A stretch of DNA of 14,820 bases, taken from positions 1-14,820 of the forward strand of contig SKHV01000280.1 in NCBI GenBank assembly GCA_007116765.1. The letters are read 5' to 3'. The number at the start of each line of letters is the position of its first letter. Positions within the stretch are counted from its first letter, which is position 1. Below, piece by piece: positions 1 through 7,835 of this stretch. Origin of the DNA: Prolixibacteraceae bacterium. Lineage in GTDB: Bacteria; Bacteroidota; Bacteroidia; Bacteroidales; Prolixibacteraceae. The notes under the pieces were generated by a model, which had not been told where the DNA came from, searched no databases, and was given only the letters and a program-made list of their open reading frames with translations. Both the position numbers and the translations under genes were made by a program.

Positions 1-43
1 GATAGTCCTCGAAAATTGCGAGGAATTTCTTTTCATTTAACAT
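1..43 (-). CDS. Possible 5' end of a minus-strand gene cut by the window edge
   Basis: Reading leftwards from the ATG at 43-41 there are 14 sense codons without a stop before the window ends, giving MLNEKKFLAIFEDY. A TAnnTTTG-type -7 sequence lies 26 nt upstream (69-76), about where it sits upstream of other genes here, which supports a real start. The peptide is too short to identify. It loosely recalls the opening of short IS66-type accessory (TnpA-like) proteins, but this is a guess from memory, not a match I can demonstrate. A 6-bp inverted repeat (6-11 with 19-24) falls inside the reading frame and is probably incidental. Confidence 0.3.
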   Translation of the reverse strand, partial: MLNEKKFLAIFEDY

Positions 44-68
44 GTTACTTGATTTTATAGTCAGGCAA

Positions 69-76
69 CAAATTTA
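69..76 (-). promoter_or_regulatory. Candidate Bacteroidota -7 promoter element
   Basis: The minus strand reads TAAATTTG, matching TAnnTTTG, 26 nt upstream of the possible start codon at 43. No TTTG is seen at the expected -33 distance. The motif is AT-rich and can occur by chance; its position relative to the start is the main support. The rest of 44-153, between the solute-binding protein stop and this start, shows no convincing terminator. Confidence 0.3.
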
Positions 77-153
77 TTTCTCCTCAAATTATATAAAAGA
101 CGGGGTTTACCAAATGCTTACCTATATTATACCAATGTCTGAAATGGCGAAAA

Positions 154-1584
154 TCATTTGGAACTAGAAGAAGAAGGGTTAAAACCCATACATGGAGATA
201 TTCTTTGATAGATTTTATCCATAGCTTCCTGTGCGGTCATATCACCCTGAATTACCTCTTTATAGTAGATGTTGGTTTCAGTATGCTGATCATTTAATAT
301 CCATGTGGCGCTTTCGTGATAACGAATCCGGCTATTCCCAAATTGATTTTGTACGTAATGCGCGAATTCCTCAAATTGATCACCTCCAAGTGCTGCACTG
401 GCAAGATTTCCTTTTATACCCGTTGGGCACTTAGTGTATCGAGACCACATTTCGGCAATGGCCGGAGTATTCATTGACAACAGAAATTTTTCTGCCTCTT
501 CGCGATTAGGTGCATTTTTAGGAATTGCCCACGGTATTTGATAAGCAGCCGGATATATGGTGTGCGGGTGATTAAAAGCAGGAAACTCACATGGAATTAT
601 ATCCCATATCTTTTCATCGTCGATTCCTTTCCATATATTATACATCCACGAACCATTCACATAGAACAGGCATTTACCGTTCAGCATCATATCGTGTGTT
701 TCATTCCATGCGGTTTTGCGCCACGATGGATGCAGTGGTTGATATGCTGCAATTTGTTCCATGGCTTCTAGTGTTTTTTGCCATGCTTCGAGTCGTCGGG
801 GAGTAATTTCACCCAGCAAAAACTCTTCGGGGTCGTTGAGCTCTGATGCATAAAGCATAATGGCAATGGCCATGGTGGTCTCCCACACATGCGATTCGTA
901 GATGGGGATGATATCGTCCTCGGGGTTTTTTAGCTTATATTCGTGTAAGGCCTTTAAATAACCTGCGAAATCGTCAAATGTCATACCGAATTGTTTTACT
1001 TCAATGCCAATCTTCTCGGCAACGCTTTGATTTGTCCAAAGAGCCCAATACTGGCCTTCGATAAAAGGGCCGGGAATGATACCGTTCCATTCGTTTAACG
1101 ATTCGTTACTTAATAATTCCGGTATGGTACTTTCTCTAAACTCGTCAAGCTGGCTAAAATCAAGCAAATTGTTTTTGGCCCAGTCTTCATCGCCCAAAAG
1201 GGTTTGTACCTCTCTGAACTCGTGGTTCACTCTTATTATATCCCAGTCGGTAATTCCTTCGCTTACAACCTTTGCCACATAGCGCTCATTGCTGGTACGA
1301 TCGGAATGGTCGTAATACACCTCTTCCGGAAATTTGAGATTGACACGTATGTGCTGGTTTTCAAATTCATAAACACGTGCAATGTTACGGGTAAACATTT
1401 CTCTATCACCCTCGTTTAGCCAGTGCCCAATAAAATTAATTGTCGAAGAGTGTTCAACTTCGGGTAGTTTCTTATAGTGAAGAGTATTGTTGCTTTGTTC
1501 TAAACAAGCGCTGAAAAATATAAATGTAAGAGCAGGTAGAAACAACAATGAAAATGTACTTTGATAAAATCTTTGTTTACCCAT
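154..1584 (-). CDS. Extracellular solute-binding lipoprotein (ABC family 1 type), orphan
   Basis: The 476-residue product has a basic then hydrophobic N-terminus (about residues 1-26) ending in a lipobox-like FSAC, so Cys27 is the likely lipidated residue and the protein is expected to be membrane-anchored and face the periplasm or outside. The mature part resembles family-1 (SBP_bac_1) binding proteins: the start INFIGHWLNEGDRE followed by a helix and V/P-rich strand, a central ligand-cleft region with many aromatic residues, and a C-terminal lobe with AIPKNAPNREEAEKFL, typical of sugar or oligosaccharide binders. The ligand cannot be read from sequence. The gene starts 12 nt after the chemotaxis receptor stop, so the two are probably cotranscribed. 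No ABC permease or ATPase is next to it, which suggests a sensing role or a distant transporter. The protein ends in a serine run (SSSSSK). Family call fairly sure; role inferred. Confidence 0.8.
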   Translation of the reverse strand: MGKQRFYQSTFSLLFLPALTFIFFSACLEQSNNTLHYKKLPEVEHSSTINFIGHWLNEGDREMFTRNIARVYEFENQHIRVNLKFPEEVYYDHSDRTSNERYVAKVVSEGITDWDIIRVNHEFREVQTLLGDEDWAKNNLLDFSQLDEFRESTIPELLSNESLNEWNGIIPGPFIEGQYWALWTNQSVAEKIGIEVKQFGMTFDDFAGYLKALHEYKLKNPEDDIIPIYESHVWETTMAIAIMLYASELNDPEEFLLGEITPRRLEAWQKTLEAMEQIAAYQPLHPSWRKTAWNETHDMMLNGKCLFYVNGSWMYNIWKGIDDEKIWDIIPCEFPAFNHPHTIYPAAYQIPWAIPKNAPNREEAEKFLLSMNTPAIAEMWSRYTKCPTGIKGNLASAALGGDQFEEFAHYVQNQFGNSRIRYHESATWILNDQHTETNIYYKEVIQGDMTAQEAMDKIYQRISPCMGFNPSSSSSK

Positions 1585-1596
1585 GATTTTAATTTT

Positions 1597-3060
1597 CTAT
1601 TCTTCCACTTTAAAGTATTTAATACTTTTCTCCAGCTCGTCGGCTTCTTGTTTCAAGGTTTTCGCATTACGCTCCATTTCTTCTGCTGTAGCTGCATATT
1701 GTTGAATAATCATGTTCAAATCCTGAATGGCACTGTTGATTTGTGCCGCACCATTATTTTGTTCGTTACTTGATACGGTAATGTCGTTTACAAGTTGTGA
1801 CGTTTTTTCAATTTCGGGTGCAAGTTCCATCAGAAACTCGTGAGCTCCAGTAGTGATTGAAACAGTTTGCTCCGAAAGCTTAGTGATTTCGTCGGCTGCT
1901 TTGCGGCTGTTTTCGGCCAGTCTTCGCACTTCTCCGGCTACAACAGCAAATCCGCGTCCATGTTCGCCTGCACGTGCTGCTTCAACGGCTGCATTGAGTG
2001 CTAATATGTTGGTTTGGAAAGCAATGTCGTTTACAACCGATATTTTGTTCGAGATTTCCTTAATATGATTCAGACTTTCCTCCTCCTTCATAATAAGCTG
2101 CTGTATCCCTTCTACTGCTCGAATTGATATTTGTTGGGTTTCTTCAGCATAATCGGTATTATTCTGAATCATTGAAGCCATTTCTTCCACAGCCGACGAT
2201 ACTTCTTCAGCTGATGATGCCTGGTGGCTTGAACCACTGGCTACTTTTACCGAAATGTCTTCGATGTGATTACTTGAGGTGTTCACCTTAGTTGCTCCAG
2301 AAGTAATGTGCTGTACTATTTCGCGTAGCTTATCATTCAGATTATTGATTGCTATACTCAGCATTCCAATTTCGTCGTGGGTATTCACAACCAAGGGTGC
2401 TTTCGAAAGACGCCCCTTCTGGATTTCGGTAAGGCGTTTAAGCACTAAATTAATATTGTTTGTAAAATAATGCTTGGTAAGAAGAATGATTACCAGCGAG
2501 GTGAGCACTATACATAAAAACGAACCCAGAATGAAAATCCATGTTATGTCGCCTTTTTGTTGCTGTATACGTTCCATTCGAGCATACATGAACAAATGCC
2601 CTAAAAATTTACCGTCCTCGAGGCGTATGGGGCTTATTGATACAAAGTATTTATTTCCTCCTTCTTCAATAGTGTGGAAAATATCTTCATCAATCTCAAG
2701 TGTTAATGCTTCGTACCCTTGCAATATGGGTACGTTGTCTCTGTTTTTTTGGTTGTGCGCAGGGTTAAGCGAAAAATATACCTGTTTGTTTGCGCCAATA
2801 ATTATACACTCTTCAAGGGTTTCGCCAACCAAATTTTCCATGATTTCTTTGTCTTCGGCTGACTCGTAACGCAGAAGCCCTTTCGACATAAGGTAGGCCG
2901 GCTTTTGGAAGCTTTCTTCCATGCCATGTTCAAGCTGTGAACTAAAGCGTTCGATATAAAACACACCTAAAGCAAATAGTGCAATAAACTCGGTAATTAC
3001 AACCAGTAAACCTATTTTGTATGAGATTCGCTTAAATTGAATTTTCTTCGTTTTGCTCAT
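1597..3060 (-). CDS. Methyl-accepting chemotaxis protein (transmembrane receptor)
   Basis: This is a 487-residue classical chemoreceptor that passes ligand information to CheW/CheA. A short basic cytoplasmic N-terminus precedes TM1 (about 16-36). A periplasmic sensor of about 135 residues (37-171) follows, with a pattern compatible with a single Cache-like fold (KQVYFSLNP, then KYFVSISPIRLEDGKFLGH). TM2 spans about 172-195 and a HAMP linker about 196-248. The rest is the helical signalling hairpin, with its tip around 342-377 containing the near-invariant FQTNILALNAAVEAARAGE, followed by RRLAENSRKAADEI. Glutamine/glutamate-rich flanks (for example 283-293) are likely methylation regions. There is no C-terminal CheR/CheB-docking pentapeptide of the NWETF kind. 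It is the first gene of a pair with the solute-binding lipoprotein, which may present ligand to it. No che genes are in the window. Family assignment is secure; ligand unknown. Confidence 0.95.
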   Translation of the reverse strand: MSKTKKIQFKRISYKIGLLVVITEFIALFALGVFYIERFSSQLEHGMEESFQKPAYLMSKGLLRYESAEDKEIMENLVGETLEECIIIGANKQVYFSLNPAHNQKNRDNVPILQGYEALTLEIDEDIFHTIEEGGNKYFVSISPIRLEDGKFLGHLFMYARMERIQQQKGDITWIFILGSFLCIVLTSLVIILLTKHYFTNNINLVLKRLTEIQKGRLSKAPLVVNTHDEIGMLSIAINNLNDKLREIVQHITSGATKVNTSSNHIEDISVKVASGSSHQASSAEEVSSAVEEMASMIQNNTDYAEETQQISIRAVEGIQQLIMKEEESLNHIKEISNKISVVNDIAFQTNILALNAAVEAARAGEHGRGFAVVAGEVRRLAENSRKAADEITKLSEQTVSITTGAHEFLMELAPEIEKTSQLVNDITVSSNEQNNGAAQINSAIQDLNMIIQQYAATAEEMERNAKTLKQEADELEKSIKYFKVEE

Positions 3061-3264
3061 TATGTCAGTTATTAGTTAGTTAGCGATTATTAAATCTGCA
3101 AGCAATATAAAATAAATATCACAAATTTTTAATATTGCTCCAAGTATTTAAAGATATACAAATAAATTTTTAATCGATTATTTTAAATATGTTATCGAAT
3201 GTAAAAATTTACAAAAAAGGTGTACAATTTTTAAAATGGCGAGAATTTAGTGAATTATTCAAAA
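3061..3264. other. AT-rich intergenic region upstream of the chemoreceptor gene
   Basis: These roughly 200 bases separate the nqr terminator from the chemoreceptor start at 3060 and must hold that gene's promoter. The stretch is very AT-rich. I did not find a clean TAnnTTTG on the minus strand, so no promoter is placed. I see no small ORF or structured RNA here. Confidence 0.4.
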
Positions 3265-3290
3265 AAAAACGGCCCGCTAAGGCCGTTTTT
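3265..3290 (-). terminator. Strong intrinsic terminator after nqrF
   Basis: The stem AAAAACGGCC (3265-3274) pairs perfectly with GGCCGTTTTT (3281-3290) around a 6-nt loop. On the minus strand the hairpin is followed by an uninterrupted run of nine T residues (3261-3269 in complement, partly within the stem), 22 nt past the nqrF stop at 3312. This is the expected end of the nqr transcript. The A/T symmetry means it could also stop plus-strand transcription. Confidence 0.9.
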
Positions 3291-3311
3291 ATTGAGTTTT
3301 TGGATATTCCT

Positions 3312-4571
3312 TTAATTTCCGAAATCATCGAAGTATATACTTTCTTTTTCAACACCTAAGTCGTAAAGCATTTTATTTACCGCGTTTACCATTGGTCCCG
3401 GACCACACATGTAGTATTCAATATCTTCAGGTGCTTCGTGGTCTTTCAAATATTCATCGTAAATAACCTGATGTATAAACCCTACTGAGCCTTTCCAGTT
3501 ATCCTCAGGTTGTGGTTCGCTAAGCGCAATTGTAAATTTAAAATTCGGGAATTGTTTTTCAATTGCTTTGAAATCTTCTTCGTAAAACATTTCACGAACC
3601 GACCTTGCACCGTACCAATAAGTTACTTTTCTTCCAGTTTTTAAAGTATGAAACAAGTGGAAAAGGTGTGAGCGTAAAGGAGCCATACCTGCACCCCCAC
3701 CAATATAAAGCATTTCAGCTTCTGTATCCTGAATAAAGAACTCACCGTAAGGCCCTGAGATGGTTACTTTATCGCCGGGTTTACGTGAGAATATATAAGA
3801 AGAACAAATTCCGGGAGGTACATTTGCCCAGGTATTTTTTTGCCTGTCCCATGGTGGGGTGGCAATACGTATGTTCAGCATTATAATGTTTCCTTCGGCA
3901 GGGTGGTTTGCCATTGAGTAAGCGCGGTAAGTTTCTTCATTGTTTTTTATTTTCAGATCCCACAAGCCAAACTTGTCCCATTCGTCGCGGTATTCTTTTT
4001 CAACATCGAAATCTTTGAAGTCACATTCGTATTTTGGCACATCAATCTGAACATAACCACCCGATTTGAAATCGAGAGTTTCACCCTCGGGAAGTCTTAC
4101 TACAAACTCTTTAATGAAAGTAGCCACATTATGGTTCGATATAACCTCGCATTCCCATTTCTTAATGCCCATAACCTCTTCGGGTACATTAATGGTCATG
4201 TTATCTCGAATTTTTACCTGGCATCCGAGCCTCCAGTTATTTTGCTGTTCTTTACGGGTAAAGAAGTCAACTTCGGTGGGTAAAATTGACCCTCCGCCTT
4301 CAACCACCTGGCACTTGCACATGCCGCATGTACCACCGCCACCACATGCCGATGGTAAAAATATTCCGTTATTACTCAGCGTAGAAAGTACGGTTGACCC
4401 GGGCTCTACATCCAATACTTTGTCACCGTCGTTTATGTCTAAATTCACTATGCCCGAGGGCATAAGTTTCTTTTTTGCAAACAACAACAGGCTAACCAAC
4501 AATAAAATAACTACCAGAAAGAATATTATACTGGTAATAACAACTGTTGATTGTGTAGCTAAAAGAATCAT
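3312..4571 (-). CDS. nqrF: Na+-translocating NADH:quinone reductase subunit F
   Basis: NqrF is the electron-entry subunit: it oxidises NADH through FAD and passes electrons to a 2Fe-2S centre. The 419 residues (family about 405-430) show one N-terminal membrane helix (about 10-32). A ferredoxin domain follows with cluster ligands Cys76, Cys82, Cys85 and Cys117 (SACGGGGTCGMC, then LGC). After it comes a ferredoxin-reductase domain with the flavin-binding RAYSMAN, the nucleotide-binding GGGAGMAPLRSH, and the C-terminal CGPGPM loop of NADH-binding reductases. It is the last gene of nqrA-F, 27 nt after nqrE and just before the terminator at 3265-3290. The start is the ATG at 4571, directly before the membrane helix. 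All expected cofactor residues are present. Confidence 0.98.
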   Translation of the reverse strand: MILLATQSTVVITSIIFFLVVILLLVSLLLFAKKKLMPSGIVNLDINDGDKVLDVEPGSTVLSTLSNNGIFLPSACGGGGTCGMCKCQVVEGGGSILPTEVDFFTRKEQQNNWRLGCQVKIRDNMTINVPEEVMGIKKWECEVISNHNVATFIKEFVVRLPEGETLDFKSGGYVQIDVPKYECDFKDFDVEKEYRDEWDKFGLWDLKIKNNEETYRAYSMANHPAEGNIIMLNIRIATPPWDRQKNTWANVPPGICSSYIFSRKPGDKVTISGPYGEFFIQDTEAEMLYIGGGAGMAPLRSHLFHLFHTLKTGRKVTYWYGARSVREMFYEEDFKAIEKQFPNFKFTIALSEPQPEDNWKGSVGFIHQVIYDEYLKDHEAPEDIEYYMCGPGPMVNAVNKMLYDLGVEKESIYFDDFGN

Positions 4572-4598
4572 CTTATCTTATGTTTTAATAAGTTCGTA

Positions 4599-5216
4599 CT
4601 AAAGTTTAATTCCCGAGAAACCCATAAATGCCATACCCATAAGACCGGTAATAATGAAAGCCATACCGAGGCCTCTTAATGGAGCAGGTACGTTTGAGTA
4701 TTGTACTTTTTCGCGTATTGCCGCGATTCCCACAATGGCTAAAAACCAGCCCACACCTGAACCTATTCCGTATGTGGTTGCTTCGCCAATATTGAGAAAG
4801 TCTTTTTGTTGCATGAAAAGTGAACCTCCAAGTATTGCACAGTTAACAGCAATAAGCGGAAGAAAAATCCCTAAGCTTGCGTAAAGTGCAGGAGCAAATT
4901 TTTCCACAATCATTTCAACCAGCTGCACCATCGACGCAATCACTGCAATGAACATGATAAAGCTCAAAAAGCTTAAATCAACTTCGGCAAATTGTGAACC
5001 AAGCCAACTTAGCGCTCCTTCTTTGAGTATGAAATTTTCAAGCAGGTAGTTTACCGGTACAGTAATGCCCAATACGAATATTACCGCCAAGCCTAAACCT
5101 GTGGCAGTTTTTACCGACTTCGAAACTGCAAGGTATGAACACATACCCAGGAAGTAGGCAAAAACCATATTTTCGATAAAAATCGATTTTATAAATATGT
5201 TAATAATATTTTCCAT
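4599..5216 (-). CDS. nqrE: Na+-translocating NADH:quinone reductase subunit E
   Basis: NqrE is a six-helix integral membrane subunit that, with NqrD, forms the part of the complex holding an intramembrane Fe-S centre and contributing to Na+ movement. The protein is 205 residues, close to the usual 198-205, and hydrophobic throughout. The start fits the family well (FIENMVFAYFLGMCSYLAVS). Cys26 and Cys126 (AVNCAILGG) fall where the family has its paired metal-ligand cysteines. Nqr rather than Rnf identity follows from the neighbours nqrA, nqrB and nqrF and from the N-terminal sequence. It starts 23 nt after the nqrD stop. Confidence 0.97.
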   Translation of the reverse strand: MENIINIFIKSIFIENMVFAYFLGMCSYLAVSKSVKTATGLGLAVIFVLGITVPVNYLLENFILKEGALSWLGSQFAEVDLSFLSFIMFIAVIASMVQLVEMIVEKFAPALYASLGIFLPLIAVNCAILGGSLFMQQKDFLNIGEATTYGIGSGVGWFLAIVGIAAIREKVQYSNVPAPLRGLGMAFIITGLMGMAFMGFSGIKL

Positions 5217-5239
5217 CTTTCAGTATCTTTAAAGTTTGG

Positions 5240-5887
5240 CTATTTGTTTTCTTCAACAAGTTCTGTGTTTCGATAGCGTTGTACCCATATAATAATTCCT
5301 ACTGTAATAAGAGCCATGGGTGAGAGTACCATCAAACCGTTATTTACATATCCGAAGTTGTAGAATCCTTCGGGAATAATTTGCAATCCCCATATTGTGC
5401 CTGCACCAAGTAGTTCACGAAAGAAACCAACAATTACAAGTATTAGACCGTAACCTGCGGCATTGCCAATACCATCGAGAAACGAAGGTCCGGGTTTGTT
5501 GCCAAGTGCAAAGGCCTCAAGGCGCCCCATGATGATGCAGTTGGTAATTATTAGCCCCACAAATACCGAGAGTTGCTTGCTTACATCGTAAATGTAAGCT
5601 TTCAATATCTGGTCAACTAAAATTACAAGCGAGGCTACTATTACCAATTGTACGATAATCCTGATGCGGTTGGGAATTGTATTTCGCAGTAATGATACAA
5701 TTACATTTGAGAAACCCATAACAGCCACAACCGAAATTGCCATCACTACCGAGGGTTTCAGTTGAGCAGTTACTGCAAGAGCAGAACATATACCCAAAAC
5801 CTGTACAGTAATAGGGTTTTTGCTTCCAAGCGGGTCGGTAAGCAATCTTAAATTCTTCTTCGAGAACAATGTTTCTTTATCACTCAT
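5240..5887 (-). CDS. nqrD: Na+-translocating NADH:quinone reductase subunit D
   Basis: NqrD is the membrane partner of NqrE, related to it in inverted topology. The 215-residue protein starts with a soluble segment that includes the family-typical LTDPLGSKNPITVQVLGIC. Hydrophobic helices follow, with the second conserved cysteine in LIITNCIIMGRLEAFA. Cys34 and Cys117 correspond to the cysteines proposed to share a 2Fe-2S centre with NqrE. The end of the last loop (GLQIIPEGFYNFGYVNNGLMVL) is also typical of NqrD. It begins only 6 nt after nqrC, so the two are probably translationally coupled. Confidence 0.97.
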   Translation of the reverse strand: MSDKETLFSKKNLRLLTDPLGSKNPITVQVLGICSALAVTAQLKPSVVMAISVVAVMGFSNVIVSLLRNTIPNRIRIIVQLVIVASLVILVDQILKAYIYDVSKQLSVFVGLIITNCIIMGRLEAFALGNKPGPSFLDGIGNAAGYGLILVIVGFFRELLGAGTIWGLQIIPEGFYNFGYVNNGLMVLSPMALITVGIIIWVQRYRNTELVEENK

Positions 5888-5893
5888 AGTTTT

Positions 5894-6592
5894 TTATTTT
5901 TTCTTGTTGAAGAATTCGACATAAGCAAGTAAGTCGTTATACATCATGTCTTGGAGACCTTTACTTGTAATTGTTCCGCCCGATACGGCATCAACACGAT
6001 GTTGATCAGGAGCGTTTTCGCCCGATTTAGCCACAACCAATGAAATAAACTCTCCACTACTGTCGAACAGCTTTTTACCTTTGAAGTTGTCCTGGAACGA
6101 GGCAGTTGAAATTTCTGCTCCTAGTCCGGGAGTTTCACCTTGATGATCGAAAACAGCACCAAAGATTGTATTCATATCGTCGTTAAGTGCAACATATCCC
6201 CAAATTGGTCCCCATAATCCGGCACCGCGAAGTGGAATAATGTATTTCAGTCCCTCTGCACCCAAATCGGCTTCAAAAACAGGGAGGCTTCTTTCTTCAA
6301 TTTTTTTGATTTGTTCGCGGCGCAAGTCAATATCAAATGCTTCACCGCTAACTTCTTCTCCTTTAGAGTTGATTGCATACGAGCGTGTAATTCGTTTTTC
6401 GTATGCTTCTTCTGCTTCGGCTGTAGGTACTACTATGTTCACCGAGGCCAGAATATTTTGTTTCTTTTCAATTTCTACATTACGGGTTTGCAATGGTTTT
6501 AGCGTAATGGCCGTGAATGAAAGTATGGCCGCAACGATAATCACCATTACCGAGGCGTAGATGAAAGTATATGCATTTCCGTTTCTGTTCAT
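5894..6592 (-). CDS. nqrC: Na+-translocating NADH:quinone reductase subunit C (flavinylated)
   Basis: NqrC carries a covalently bound FMN on the periplasmic side and relays electrons within the complex. The 232-residue protein has a single N-terminal membrane helix (about 12-32) and a soluble FMN-binding domain. The flavinylation motif is SGGTIT (204-209), matching the family SGAT-x-T pattern with Thr209 as the expected attachment residue; the usual alanine is a glycine here. GAGLWGPIWGYVAL and TPGLGAEI are further family hallmarks. Attachment needs the flavin transferase ApbE, whose gene is not in the window. It starts 23 nt after nqrB. Confidence 0.97.
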   Translation of the reverse strand: MNRNGNAYTFIYASVMVIIVAAILSFTAITLKPLQTRNVEIEKKQNILASVNIVVPTAEAEEAYEKRITRSYAINSKGEEVSGEAFDIDLRREQIKKIEERSLPVFEADLGAEGLKYIIPLRGAGLWGPIWGYVALNDDMNTIFGAVFDHQGETPGLGAEISTASFQDNFKGKKLFDSSGEFISLVVAKSGENAPDQHRVDAVSGGTITSKGLQDMMYNDLLAYVEFFNKKK

Positions 6593-6615
6593 TTTGCTTC
6601 GAGTTTTTTTAATGA

Positions 6616-7782
6616 TTATACTTTTACGCTTACTCTTTTCAACCTTCGGCGCACGTTGCCTTGAACCACGTAATGGTCAATGAGTGGAGCAAAGGTGTTC
6701 ATAAGCAAAATAGCAAGCATTACTCCTTCGGGGAATGCCGGGTTAAGCACCCTGATTACAATCGCGAGTACTCCAATCAGAAAACCGTAAATCCATTTGC
6801 CTTTAGCTGTTTGTGATGCAGAAACCGGATCGGTAGTCATAAATACGGCACCAAACATGAAACCACCAAGGAACAGATGATGCCAGAATGGAATTTCCAT
6901 AAACGGATTAACTGCAAATACATTAATTAGCGCACCAGTAAATAAGGCACCCAATACAGTTGAGAGCATTATTTTCCAGCTTCCAATACCGGTAATGATT
7001 AAGAATGCAGCTCCAAGTAAAATAGCAAACGACGAGGTTTCGCCAATTGAACCTGGAATAAAGCCCCAAAAGGCGTCCCATATATTGTAATCGAGTATTC
7101 CGTTAAGAGCTAATCCAAGTGGTGTGGCTCCCGAGAAACCATCAACTACTTTGTCGGCATCGGTTCCAAGGCGAATCCATACGCTATCGCCACTCATGTG
7201 CGAGGGGTATGCAAAAAACAGGAAGGCACGTGCTATAAGTGCCGGGTTCCAAATATTCATGCCGGTTCCGCCAAAAGCTTCTTTGGCAATAATTACCGAA
7301 AAAGCTACTGCAATGGCAGTCATCCACAAGGGAGTATCAATAGGAAGTACCAGAGGTATTAGTAAGCCCGATACCAGAAAGCCTTCGTGTATTTCGTGGC
7401 CTTTAATTTGGGCAAATGCAAACTCAATGCCCAAGCCCACACCGTACGATACAATGATTACCGGTAGTACACGCAGAAATCCGTATATGAACACCTGCAT
7501 AAAAGTGGTTTCAGCAAGCGCTCCAATGGCTGCGAAATGCTGATAGCCTATATTGTACATTCCAAATAACATTGTAGGAACGAGTGCCAGCACCACAAAA
7601 ATCATGGTTCGCTTCAAGTCGATGTAATCACGCACGTGCGAACCTTTTTTCGTAGTCGCATCAGAAACATATAGAAATGTTTCAAAGCCTTCGAAAACAC
7701 TGTGGAAAGTGTGGAGCTTTCCGCCTTTTTCGAATTTTGGCCTTTGCTTATCGAAAAAATTCTTAAATCCTTGTCCAATCAT
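6616..7782 (-). CDS. nqrB: Na+-translocating NADH:quinone reductase subunit B (flavinylated)
   Basis: NqrB is the large multi-spanning subunit that binds a covalent FMN and riboflavin and is linked to Na+ transport and quinone binding. The 388 residues begin with a soluble N-terminus (about 1-55) followed by roughly ten hydrophobic helices. The flavinylation motif DGFSGATPL places the FMN-bearing threonine at residue 220. Other conserved stretches are KEAFGGTGMNIWNPALIARAF and FMTTDPVSA near the C-terminal half (visible here as VFMTTDPVSASQTAKGKWIYG). The start ATG at 7782 follows nqrA by 53 nt, the largest gap in the operon. Confidence 0.97.
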   Translation of the reverse strand: MIGQGFKNFFDKQRPKFEKGGKLHTFHSVFEGFETFLYVSDATTKKGSHVRDYIDLKRTMIFVVLALVPTMLFGMYNIGYQHFAAIGALAETTFMQVFIYGFLRVLPVIIVSYGVGLGIEFAFAQIKGHEIHEGFLVSGLLIPLVLPIDTPLWMTAIAVAFSVIIAKEAFGGTGMNIWNPALIARAFLFFAYPSHMSGDSVWIRLGTDADKVVDGFSGATPLGLALNGILDYNIWDAFWGFIPGSIGETSSFAILLGAAFLIITGIGSWKIMLSTVLGALFTGALINVFAVNPFMEIPFWHHLFLGGFMFGAVFMTTDPVSASQTAKGKWIYGFLIGVLAIVIRVLNPAFPEGVMLAILLMNTFAPLIDHYVVQGNVRRRLKRVSVKV

Positions 7783-7803
7783 TCGTTTTGTATTTTTGAT
7801 CTT

Positions 7804-7819
7804 TCGCCATATAGGGCGA
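7804..7819 (-). other. Small hairpin in the nqrA-nqrB gap
   Basis: TCGCC (7804-7808) can pair with GGCGA (7815-7819) around a 6-nt loop, in the 53-nt spacer between nqrA and nqrB. There is no T-run after it on the minus strand, so it is not a normal terminator. It might stabilise or separate the nqrA message, or be incidental. Confidence 0.35.
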
Positions 7820-7835
7820 TAAGTTTGTCTTTATG

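Noticed and set aside
4066..4602. Plus-strand reading frame of 178 codons
   Set aside because: It lies antisense to nqrF, has low-complexity composition and no recognisable domain. The same applies to the other long opposite-strand frames at 2474-2869 and 7124-7543.
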